Assembly: GCA_965248715.1 (NCBI GenBank)
Contig: CBDFKB010000007.1
Span: forward strand, 248,001-312,000
DNA from: CBDFKB01 sp965248715
Lineage (GTDB): Bacteria > Pseudomonadota > Alphaproteobacteria > Rhizobiales > Rhizobiaceae
DNA: 64,000 nt
Direction: 5' to 3'
The notes beneath the pieces were generated by a model. That model was not told the DNA's origin. It did no database searches and saw only the letters and a program-made list of their open reading frames with translations. Shown piece by piece: positions 34,942-43,061 of the stretch. Within the stretch, counting starts at the first letter, position 1, and each line of letters opens with the position of its first letter. A program made the position numbers and the translations under genes.

Positions 34942-37053
34942 ATGAAAATTCGCCGCGAACCACCGAGTGAAAAGCTTGAGTACCGCATCAACGCACCGCT
35001 CAATATCAAGATCGGGGCGGAGGTTTATCGAACGCGCGACTGGAGCCTTGATGGCTTTACTATTGCCAACTTCAGCGCGCTGCAGATCAGCAATGCACCC
35101 ATCGTTGGCGTGTGCAGTATTATCACCGAGGAATTGCGCAAGGAGGCGGCGGTAAGTTTAGCTGCATTGTCCCTCAAGCCGGTCAACAAATCTGACTTTA
35201 TCGCCCTGTTGGATCAGCATGTGCGTAAAATCGACGGCACTACCCCCTCGCTTGCCCTTGATGGCATCAGCGTATTGCGTAACGAGACCGGCGATCGCGA
35301 CGACGATTTAGATACAGCCGACGACAGCGCGCAAGCCGGGTCCAAGCGCGGCGATGGCAATGGAACCAAGAAGCGGGTTCTTTATGTCATAGGCAATGAG
35401 GCACAGCGCGCGGTTTCGCGTGCTTACGCCCAAAACATTTCTTCCTACACAATCGATTTCGTGGAGAATTGTCGCAGCGCGGTCGGGCTGAGCAAACAGA
35501 AATCCTACGATCTGATTATCCTGGAAATGAATGACACGAAATTGCGCGGCGCTGCGGCGGCAGACCAAATACGCGCACTTGAAGGCTTTGATGTCGGCGG
35601 TGAATTCGAATGCGAATTATCCCTACCGTTTCAAGGTTACGACATCAGCTTTTCGGTACGGGCAACAGTCGAAGGCTACAATAAAGCCGGTGAAATGACC
35701 GCGACATTCGTTGGATTGGACGAGCGCGCGACCGGCATTTTGTCATTCTTCGCCGAAGAACTCATTCGTGGCTCGATGACGGCAATCGATGACGTGATCC
35801 TGCACCTTGACCAGCCGGTCGAGTTGGTGAGTCAGTCTTCGGAGCAAGACACCGGTGTTGTCGCCGACAGCAAACCGTTTTCGCCCAAACTGGTTCTTTT
35901 CAGCGCGCTCTATTTGCTGATCGGTGCACTTGTGATCGGCTATACTTATTTAACGATCAACGCCAACTTCATGCAACTGGAAATCGAGGCGGCGGTGGTC
36001 AATGCACCGCTGGAATCACTGTTGTCGCCGACCGACGGCAAGATTGCCGTATTGTCGGTGTTGCCCGGACACTTTGTCGAAAAGTCTGGCCAGATTGCGG
36101 TCATCGAAAACGCTGCCTTGGAAGAAAATATCGAAATGGCGCGGATCAAGATCGAGCGCATGCTTAGCGAGTTCGGCGCCAAGTCCCAGGAGTTGGTGGC
36201 AGAGACGGACCGCTATCGCAATTACGGCACCATCCTCAAAACCGAGATCGAACAGGCCGAGGCCAACATCAATTCGCTTCGACACCGCACCGAAATGGCA
36301 CTGAACCAGAAGCGGCGTTTCGAGCATCTGCTGGAACGCGGCTACACCACGCGATCGAAGGTGGATACGTTGAGTTCAGCCCATGCAGCGCTGGTCGGCG
36401 AATGGGAGCAGGCCGAGTTGCATCTTGGCGACAAGCAGGCCCAGTACGAAAACCTGGTAGTCGATTCCGCCTACACCAATACCGGGCGCTTGAAGGATTT
36501 GAAGGCCGAACTGGCGTTATTCGAGACCCGCATTACCCTGGCTGAAAAGGAACTCGAAGCGCTGGAGGAGCGAAAACGGCGCCTGGTGATCACCGCACCG
36601 ACCCGCGGGCGCATCGTACGTACCGTGCGCTCTGCCGGCAACACCACAAAAAAGGGTGAGCAGTTAATCATTTTCGAACGGGATGAACCGCGTAACGTAC
36701 TTGCCTATCTGACCCAAGACGAAGTGATCGAGGTTGGGCTCGGTGATGAGGTGCTGGTGTATTTTCCGTCAATCGACGAACGCGCCAAGGCTAAGGTAGC
36801 CGCGATCGACCGAACCGAAGGCTATGTGGATGAAATGCACGCCCAATATAGTTGGCGTGGCGCCAAAGACCGCACGGCGCTGGTAACCCTGAACTTCCTC
36901 GAACGCTCCAACGAGGACATTCGACAAAGTTTCCCCCCTGGCCTGCCGGCGATCGTGATCTTCGAAAGGCGCGATACCAACGAAATCCGCGAACGCTGGA
37001 AATCAACCATCAAGGACACCTTCATGGTTTCAGCCCAGTTGTTACAGGATTAG
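34942..37053 (+). CDS. Alg44-like PilZ/HlyD protein with an inserted, permuted receiver domain
   Basis: A 703-residue inner-membrane protein. Like Alg44 it combines a cytoplasmic PilZ domain (c-di-GMP sensing), one membrane helix (about 317-337) and a periplasmic HlyD-like part with a long coiled coil (about 375-540) and a C-terminal barrel. The PilZ DxSxxG motif is DWSLDG (33-38); the RxxxR motif is only KxxxR. PilZ is split: its first half (11-44) and second half (214-272, VGGEFECELSLPFQGYDISF) flank about 170 residues that read as the second half of a receiver (LKPVNKSDFIALLDQHV) and then the first half (KKRVLYVIGNEAQ, YDLIILEMND). The phospho-acceptor position is Glu195. The upstream 19 codons of open frame are rejected because the sigma54 promoter lies in them. 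It precedes the alg8-like gene by 10 bp. Confidence 0.85.
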   Translation: MKIRREPPSEKLEYRINAPLNIKIGAEVYRTRDWSLDGFTIANFSALQISNAPIVGVCSIITEELRKEAAVSLAALSLKPVNKSDFIALLDQHVRKIDGTTPSLALDGISVLRNETGDRDDDLDTADDSAQAGSKRGDGNGTKKRVLYVIGNEAQRAVSRAYAQNISSYTIDFVENCRSAVGLSKQKSYDLIILEMNDTKLRGAAAADQIRALEGFDVGGEFECELSLPFQGYDISFSVRATVEGYNKAGEMTATFVGLDERATGILSFFAEELIRGSMTAIDDVILHLDQPVELVSQSSEQDTGVVADSKPFSPKLVLFSALYLLIGALVIGYTYLTINANFMQLEIEAAVVNAPLESLLSPTDGKIAVLSVLPGHFVEKSGQIAVIENAALEENIEMARIKIERMLSEFGAKSQELVAETDRYRNYGTILKTEIEQAEANINSLRHRTEMALNQKRRFEHLLERGYTTRSKVDTLSSAHAALVGEWEQAELHLGDKQAQYENLVVDSAYTNTGRLKDLKAELALFETRITLAEKELEALEERKRRLVITAPTRGRIVRTVRSAGNTTKKGEQLIIFERDEPRNVLAYLTQDEVIEVGLGDEVLVYFPSIDERAKAKVAAIDRTEGYVDEMHAQYSWRGAKDRTALVTLNFLERSNEDIRQSFPPGLPAIVIFERRDTNEIRERWKSTIKDTFMVSAQLLQD

Positions 37054-37063
37054 CGGGTCGCTC

Positions 37064-38653
37064 ATGCAAAAACGCGATGCGGGCATCCGCCTCTATTATC
37101 ATGAAATGACCCGGCCGATGCGCTGGTTCGAGAAGTGGACACCGTTGGCGCTGTTTCAGATCTTCATCTATTTCAGCGTCTGCATCACATTATTGCTTAG
37201 TTTTCCAAACACGCTTTGGGACCCGGACCTTCAGCGCATTACCTACACGATCGGGATCTTGGGCATTTGGCGTTATGCGTGGTGGTTTACCCACGCGGTG
37301 CGCTCACGCATCTACCACCAGGTGGTATTTCCGCGTATTCGCAAAAAGGCGAATTTGTGCTGGGCCGCCGGCACTCGGCCACCGCACCTGCATTTTATGA
37401 TGACGACTTACAAGGAAGACAAACAGATAACCGACCAAGTAGTCGACAGCGTTGTTAGCCAGGTGCGCGAAGTCGGCGTGCCGGCGACGATTTGGCTCGG
37501 CTCGGGGGATGTATCGGATGAAATAAATATCTCCCGGCGATTGCGCCGGATTGCCGGCGATCTCGATTTGAACTTCACCATCATTCGTCAGAACCAGCCT
37601 GGCAAACGCATGGCGATCGGACTGGTGCTCAGAGCCATGAAACGGGCTGGCATTCATCCCAACGACGCTATCGTGTTCATGGACGGCGATTGTATTTTGG
37701 GGCCAGGTTGCGTCGTAAAATGTGTGACCCTGTTTCAGTCCGATCCTGAATTACAAGCGGTCACCACCGACGAAGAGGTCATCGCTTACGGCGCAGATTG
37801 GGTACGCCGTTGGTTGACAATGCGGTTTGCCCAGCGGCGCATCGCCATGGGCAGCCATGCGCTATCTTCCAAAGTGTTGACGTTGACCGGCCGCATGTCG
37901 GTTTTCCGCGCACGCCATGTTACCAACCCTGCGCTTATCCGACTACTGGAGGCCGATTATCTCGATCATTGGCTGTGGGGGAGGTTCCGGTTTCTTTCCG
38001 GCGATGACAAGAGCACCTGGTACTACATGCTGCTGCAGAACGCCAAAATGCTCTACGTGCCCGACGCCTGTGTCTACACGGTCGAACATATCGAAGGCAA
38101 CGGCCTGGATCGCATGAAGGAAAACTTCCGCCGCTGGTCCGGAAACATGCTGAGAAATGGCGCCAGGGCGATAGCTCTGGGGCCGCGCAAGGTCGGCTGG
38201 TTCATCTGGTGGTGCGTGGTCGACCAACGCCTCGCCATGTGGACCATGTTGGTTAGCCCGGTCCTGGCATTCTTGGCCTCTTGGTTGCATTCTCCCGCAT
38301 ATTTAATCTCGTATACGGTCTTTATTTTGATCACCCGGATGATGCTGTCGCTGGTACTCTATAGCTTTAACCGCGAGGTCGATATCGCCTATCCGTTCAT
38401 TTTGTACTTCAATCAACTTTTCAACGCGGCAGTGAAAGTCTACTGCCTGTTCCATCTGTCGAAGCAGAAATGGTCGAACCGCGGCAACCAGTCGTCCAAG
38501 GACGGCCAGGGCTGGCTGGAAATTTACCGAAGCGCTTTCGCCAAATATGTAATGGTGGTTTATCTTGCACTGCTGGTGCTCGCCATTTTGGTCTATTCGG
38601 AACTCGTCAACGTGCCCAGCGTGGCTTACGCGCAGCGCCTGTTTGTCGGCTAA
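37064..38653 (+). CDS. alg8: Alg8-like polysaccharide synthase (GT2 glycosyltransferase)
   Basis: A 529-residue inner-membrane processive glycosyltransferase, the polymerase of alginate-type polymannuronate from GDP-mannuronate. Two N-terminal membrane helices precede the catalytic domain with MTTYKED, VFMDGDCILG (DxD-like), DYLDHW and FRRWSGN (related to QxxRW). Several membrane helices follow (FLASWLHSPAYLISY, VMVVYLALLVLAILV). In the alginate system Alg8 needs Alg44 with bound c-di-GMP, which fits the adjacent alg44-like gene. No insertion is seen in this protein. Length is close to Pseudomonas Alg8. Confidence 0.88.
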   Translation: MQKRDAGIRLYYHEMTRPMRWFEKWTPLALFQIFIYFSVCITLLLSFPNTLWDPDLQRITYTIGILGIWRYAWWFTHAVRSRIYHQVVFPRIRKKANLCWAAGTRPPHLHFMMTTYKEDKQITDQVVDSVVSQVREVGVPATIWLGSGDVSDEINISRRLRRIAGDLDLNFTIIRQNQPGKRMAIGLVLRAMKRAGIHPNDAIVFMDGDCILGPGCVVKCVTLFQSDPELQAVTTDEEVIAYGADWVRRWLTMRFAQRRIAMGSHALSSKVLTLTGRMSVFRARHVTNPALIRLLEADYLDHWLWGRFRFLSGDDKSTWYYMLLQNAKMLYVPDACVYTVEHIEGNGLDRMKENFRRWSGNMLRNGARAIALGPRKVGWFIWWCVVDQRLAMWTMLVSPVLAFLASWLHSPAYLISYTVFILITRMMLSLVLYSFNREVDIAYPFILYFNQLFNAAVKVYCLFHLSKQKWSNRGNQSSKDGQGWLEIYRSAFAKYVMVVYLALLVLAILVYSELVNVPSVAYAQRLFVG

Positions 38654-38790
38654 TACATTCCATACACAAGGTTACCGCGCTGCGGCGGCCGGTTCCTTTG
38701 GCATTGGAACCCGGTTTTGATTCTATCAAATCGATAATATCAACGGTCCTTGAACATCGGCCCATTTGGCCGGCTTTTCACCATCGCTCC

Positions 38791-38832
38791 TGTCAAAATG
38801 ACAAATTCCTCAATTCTGATGTCAATCTGCAA
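38791..38832. promoter_or_regulatory. Candidate activator sites upstream of algD
   Basis: TGTCAAAATGACA (38791-38803) is the same TGTCA-N3-TGACA palindrome as at 34741. TGTCAATCTGCAA (38820-38832) is a weaker second copy. They lie 53-94 bp before the -24 element at 38885. Confidence 0.5.
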
Positions 38833-38884
38833 ACGATCGATATTTCCCCCAAGCTAACCCATTGAAATTATTGGCATTACCATT

Positions 38885-38900
38885 TGGCATGGTTCCTGCT
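38885..38900 (+). promoter_or_regulatory. Sigma54-type promoter of the algD-like gene
   Basis: TGGCAT-GGTTC-CTGCT keeps the GG-N10-GC core and differs from TGGCAC-N5-TTGCW at two positions. It lies about 40 bp before the ATG at 38941, leaving a leader near 30 nt. Confidence 0.6.
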
Positions 38901-38940
38901 TGGCATTCCAGCATACAAGAGGCAGTCAAGGAAAACCAAC

Positions 38941-40719
38941 ATGCTTAAACTGGTTGAAGAAAGTCCAAAGCCGGTAATTTTGCCGGATGTCGGGGCGCAG
39001 CACTATCCGCGTGTCGGCGTTTTCGGATTGGGTTATGTGGGCGCTGTTACCGGTGCCTGTCTTGCCGATTCCGGCTTTTGGGTTGTGGGCACGGATGCCA
39101 ACGAACAAAAGTGCGCGCGCATCGATGCTGGAAAGGCACCGATGGTCGAGCCTGGTCTCGATACGTTGATCGCGGAAACCACGCAGAACGGTATCCTCAC
39201 CACCTCGTTGAGTGCCGCTGAAGTGATTGCTCAAACCGATATGTCGATCGTGTGCGTTGGTACGCCAAGCGACGACAATGGCGGCTGCGATCTGGTTTAT
39301 TTGAAACAGGTGTGCGCCGATATTGGTGAAGCGCTTAAAACGCTTGGCCGTTATCATGTGGTGGTGTTTCGCTCCACCGTTCCACCGGGAAGCGTTAGAG
39401 GCGAGTTGCTGCCTATTTTGCAAAGCGTATCCGGCAAGGTTTGCGGCAAGGATTTCGGCGTCTGCTTCCATCCCGAATTTCTGCGCGAAGGCAAGGCAAT
39501 TGAAGATTTTCACGAGCCGCCGAAAACCGTGATTGGTGCCTTCGACATGGCCAGTGCCAAGCCGTTGGACGCTATTTACAAAATGCTTGGCCTCGAGACC
39601 ATTCACACCTCGCTCGAGGTCGCGGAAATGGTGAAATATGTCGACAATAGCTGGCATGCGGTCAAGGTGTCGTTTTCCAACGAGATCGGCCGTCTTAGCC
39701 AGGCGATCGAAATCGACAGCCATGAGGTCATGGACATCTTCGTCCAGGACACCAAACTCAATCTTTCGCCTTACTACATGATCCCCGGAGCGCCGTTTGG
39801 TGGCTCCTGTCTACCGAAAGACGTCCGCGGCATCATGCATCTGGCCCATTCCAACAATGTTGATCTGCCGATCCTGTCCAATGTGCTCGGCAGCAATAGC
39901 GCCCAGATCGAACACACGATCGAACTGGCCAAACAAAGTTGCCCGGAAAACGGCGTGATCGGCTTTCTTGGGGTCACCTTTAAACCGCATACCGATGATC
40001 TTCGGGAAAGCCCGATCCTACGCATCATGGCCAGCCTGTTCGAGCAGGGATATCGGATCAAGTTTTTCGACCCTAATTTGCAAGACGATGCGCCGATCGC
40101 CCATCAGTTGGAGCACACCAAACACGAGAGCGAAACGTTCCGGAATTTCGTCAAGCACATGCGCCAATTTAGGTGCAATTCGGCGAAAGCTGTCATGGAG
40201 ATATCGGAAGTCGTTGTGGTTTCGCACAAGACCGATGAATTCCAACAGGCGATCCGTCACCGCAATGCGGCGAGCCAAGTCATCGACCTGGTCCGCCTGT
40301 TCGGCAAGACCGACGCCTGGCCGGCGGCCCAACAAAACGGCATCGACGGCTATGTGCCAAAGCCGGTCAATCGCGAACAACTGGTCGAGACTTTGAGCAA
40401 GTGGGTCAATCCTAATCAAGCCCCTCGGGTGCTGATCGCCGAGGATGAGCCGGTGGTCGCCAAAGTGACCCAATTGATGTTGGAGCGTTCCGGTTGCCAG
40501 GTGGAAAAAGTCGCCAATGGCCACGACGCGGTCGAGACTGCCCGAACTGGCAATTTCGATGTCATCTTAATGGACATCAACCTGCCGGTGAAGAACGGTT
40601 TGGAGGCAGCCAAGGAGATCCGTGATCTGCCGGGCAAAACTTCGGCAGTGCCGATATTGGCTTTCTCCAAATACGCCGCGCCTGAGCAAAGCAACAGCTA
40701 CACAGGGATTTGCTGGTAG
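38941..40719 (+). CDS. algD: GDP-mannose 6-dehydrogenase (AlgD-like) with an inserted, permuted receiver domain
   Basis: A 592-residue nucleotide-sugar dehydrogenase; AlgD itself is about 436. It oxidises GDP-mannose to GDP-mannuronate with NAD. The Rossmann motif GVFGLGYVG is near residue 26, the catalytic Cys lies in PFGGSCLPKDVRG, and GFLGVTFKPHTDDLRESP is conserved. The normal AlgD ending (Y-x-G-x-CW) is present as SYTGICW, but about 127 residues (457-583) are inserted just before it. The insert reads as the end of a receiver (DGYVPKPVNREQLVETLSKW, Lys474) followed by its beginning (RVLIAEDEPVVAK, VILMDINLPVKNG with Asp545, PILAFSKY with Ser576). All receiver catalytic residues are present. 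ATG 38941 has AAGGAA upstream; the open frame before it holds the promoter. Confidence 0.9.
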   Translation: MLKLVEESPKPVILPDVGAQHYPRVGVFGLGYVGAVTGACLADSGFWVVGTDANEQKCARIDAGKAPMVEPGLDTLIAETTQNGILTTSLSAAEVIAQTDMSIVCVGTPSDDNGGCDLVYLKQVCADIGEALKTLGRYHVVVFRSTVPPGSVRGELLPILQSVSGKVCGKDFGVCFHPEFLREGKAIEDFHEPPKTVIGAFDMASAKPLDAIYKMLGLETIHTSLEVAEMVKYVDNSWHAVKVSFSNEIGRLSQAIEIDSHEVMDIFVQDTKLNLSPYYMIPGAPFGGSCLPKDVRGIMHLAHSNNVDLPILSNVLGSNSAQIEHTIELAKQSCPENGVIGFLGVTFKPHTDDLRESPILRIMASLFEQGYRIKFFDPNLQDDAPIAHQLEHTKHESETFRNFVKHMRQFRCNSAKAVMEISEVVVVSHKTDEFQQAIRHRNAASQVIDLVRLFGKTDAWPAAQQNGIDGYVPKPVNREQLVETLSKWVNPNQAPRVLIAEDEPVVAKVTQLMLERSGCQVEKVANGHDAVETARTGNFDVILMDINLPVKNGLEAAKEIRDLPGKTSAVPILAFSKYAAPEQSNSYTGICW

Positions 40720-40856
40720 CAGCGCCCAAACTTCAACAACAAGCCACAAAACGGTGATCGGTCAGACCAAGCAATTGCTCCGATCTGGCCGGTCGCCACT
40801 TAAAACTGGCGGTCGGGATTGCCGCGGCCGCGGCCGATATCAAGAAGGAAGAAACC

Positions 40857-42518
40857 ATGTCAGTAGATACCAACAGCAATTACTCGCCGATTTTTGGTAA
40901 TGGTAGTGACAACACTTTGTATGGCACGTCCCGTTCAGAAGTGTTCTCCGGCAAAGGCGGTGAAGACCAGCTTTATGGCCGTAGCGGCTCCGATCTGATC
41001 TATGGCGGCAGCGGTGACGATTATTTGCTCGGCGAAAACGGCAATGATCTGATCTATGGCGGCGGCGGGCCAAAATACGCCGAACTGAACGACTTTACTA
41101 TCGCCGAAGACCGGCAAGCGTCCATCGTCTTCATCGACGAAGGCGCCGGCTATCGCAATGCCCTTGGCATGTACAATATCGGCGATGATGGTGCGGTATC
41201 TAATGTGCAGATATTGTTTCCCAATTCATCGAAAGCCGGGAGTGGCGGCGAACTGATCCCGGGTGAAAGTTCGGTCGAAATCGACTTTCAGGCCGGTGAT
41301 AAGGTCGGCTTTTTCGTGGTCAGCAACGGCTTCGGCATTTCCGATAACAACCGGGCCTTGCTCTCAGACACACAGGCCAGTTTTGAGCTGCGCAATGGCG
41401 ATGGCGCATCCGGCAATGTGGCAACAGACAGCGCCATGACATTGTGGCACGTTGACCAGGAGACCGGCGAAGCAAGCGAAGTGCGGAGCCAATACGGCCA
41501 CGATATCTATCATTCCGCCACCGATCCGGCGAATGATTACAGCCCCAATCCGGACAATTATCTGCATGTGGTTGGTCAGCTGAACACGGTGACCGGCGAA
41601 GTCATGCTTGGCTTTGAAGATTTGCGCGGCGGTGGTGACAATGACTATGACGACGTGGTGTTCCGGCTTGATCTGGGGACCACCAACACCAACGCATTGG
41701 TACCGGTTTCCTCGCCTCCACCAAACACTACCGAGGACGACACAATCTTTGGCGGCGATGGCGCCGATGAAGCCTATGGCATGGCCGGTAATGACTACGT
41801 CTCGGGCGATGACGGCAATGACCAGCTCTGGGGCAACTCGGGCAATGACGAACTGCACGGCGGCTCGGGCGATGACGAATTGCGTGGTGGCAAGGGCGAT
41901 GACGTGCTCGTCGATGGCACGGGCAATGACATTGTGCATGGCGATTCCGGTGACGACCTGTTCAGGGCCGGCGCGGGCACTGACGAATATGTCGGCGGCT
42001 CCGGGTTCGATACCATCGATCTGTCGGATGCCGACCGCTACGTCGACGTCAATCTGCACAGCCATAAAATCCATGGCATGGGCACAGATTCTGTCTGGGG
42101 CGTCGAAGCCGCAATAGGCACCGATTTCGACGACAAGTTCAAAGGTGACAAGCGCGACAATCAATTCACCGGCGGTAACGGCGATGATTATTTTCGCGGT
42201 CTTGGCGGCGATGACATTATGAATGGCGGCGCCGGCAACGATATCTACGATTGGGCCGCCAAAGATATAGTCGGCAGCAATGGCGATCAGAGTTGGCTCG
42301 ATACCATCACCGATTTTACCACCGGCGACCGGCTCGATTTCACCGGTCTAACCACTGCCGGCATCGACCTGGAGGATCAGGTCCGGTTTTCGAGTTCCGA
42401 AGACGGAACCATCGTCTCAGTGCTGATGAGCGATGCCTTTGTCAACACAGTCGAACTGACCGGTTGGTTCGATATGAGCTTCGACGACAGCGGCACTTAT
42501 GATCTGTTCCTGGTCTAG
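40857..42518 (+). CDS. RTX calcium-binding protein with DUF4114 domain
   Basis: A 553-residue acidic protein without a signal peptide. Glycine-rich nonapeptide repeats (GGxGxDxLx type) occupy about residues 13-72 and 295-365, with more at about 425-465. Between them is a DUF4114 domain (about 80-275, LGFEDLRGGGDNDYDDVVF). Such proteins are secreted by type I systems and fold on binding calcium outside the cell; related repeats occur in secreted mannuronan epimerases, but no epimerase domain is present. AAGAAGGAAGAAACC precedes the ATG. It follows algD by 137 bp and may be a matrix component. No type I exporter is in the window. Confidence 0.85.
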   Translation: MSVDTNSNYSPIFGNGSDNTLYGTSRSEVFSGKGGEDQLYGRSGSDLIYGGSGDDYLLGENGNDLIYGGGGPKYAELNDFTIAEDRQASIVFIDEGAGYRNALGMYNIGDDGAVSNVQILFPNSSKAGSGGELIPGESSVEIDFQAGDKVGFFVVSNGFGISDNNRALLSDTQASFELRNGDGASGNVATDSAMTLWHVDQETGEASEVRSQYGHDIYHSATDPANDYSPNPDNYLHVVGQLNTVTGEVMLGFEDLRGGGDNDYDDVVFRLDLGTTNTNALVPVSSPPPNTTEDDTIFGGDGADEAYGMAGNDYVSGDDGNDQLWGNSGNDELHGGSGDDELRGGKGDDVLVDGTGNDIVHGDSGDDLFRAGAGTDEYVGGSGFDTIDLSDADRYVDVNLHSHKIHGMGTDSVWGVEAAIGTDFDDKFKGDKRDNQFTGGNGDDYFRGLGGDDIMNGGAGNDIYDWAAKDIVGSNGDQSWLDTITDFTTGDRLDFTGLTTAGIDLEDQVRFSSSEDGTIVSVLMSDAFVNTVELTGWFDMSFDDSGTYDLFLV

Positions 42519-42616
42519 CCCAAACATACCATCAGGTCGGTTGGACGCGGTTGGCGATAAATGACTGCACCGCGTCTGGCTTAACTAGGCGGGACGCCCA
42601 ATTGGCGTCGCGTAAG

Positions 42617-42656
42617 CCGGTCAGGTCTCCCTAGCAGCCCCTGGGAGCCTGACCGG
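42617..42656. terminator. Strong hairpin after the RTX gene
   Basis: CCGGTCAGGTCTCCC and GGGAGCCTGACCGG form a 14-bp stem with one bulged base around an 11-nt loop. It lies about 100 bp after the RTX stop. There is no T-tract, so it could be a rho-dependent stop, an mRNA-stabilising hairpin or a REP-like palindrome. Confidence 0.45.
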
Positions 42657-42888
42657 TAAATGCGTAAATAGATGCCCAGATACCTGGCCCAAATGTGCCG
42701 CCGGAAAACTGATGGCGATCAGAAAATAAAAACAGAATGGGTCAAACAAACTCTATATTAACCGATTTCAACTGTTATGAAACAATTCGAGGTATAGGGT
42801 TTGTCAACGTGATCTAATTTACTAGCGCATCCGCAATAATGCAAAGGGTGGCCTGCAAGGGTTTGCATATCGCTGCGCTCGACGTGAA

Positions 42889-42984
42889 CTAGTGGAATGA
42901 ATTCGACATTTGGGCCCCATTTGCAGCTTCGTCGTTTGTCAAATGTCAGATTTAAAAATTCCGCTAGATTCAATATCTTGCTAG
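42889..42984 (-). repeat. Dispersed repeat R3, copy 2
   Basis: Reverse-complement copy of 32271-32366, bounded by CTAG at both ends. It lies 78 bp before the hybrid kinase start. The rest of 42519-43061 holds the hairpin at 42617 and no gene. Confidence 0.65.
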
Positions 42985-43061
42985 TACGGTATTCGACCGG
43001 ATTGAATGCCAGCTTGGGATCGTGCAGGCTAGGCAGATAACGGGACAGTGAAAGCTACGCC

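Noticed and set aside
40798..40818. Sigma54 promoter before the RTX gene (TGGCGGTCGGGATTGCC)
   Set aside because: The spacing between GG and GC is 11 instead of 10 and the -24 box is poor, so it was not called.
41364..42164. Minus-strand frame of 266 codons opposite the RTX gene
   Set aside because: It mirrors the Gly-Asp repeats of the RTX protein and has no start signals.
40857..42518. Secreted mannuronan C5-epimerase
   Set aside because: RTX repeats are present, but there is no right-handed beta-helix epimerase domain or its DPHD-type motif; the central domain is DUF4114.
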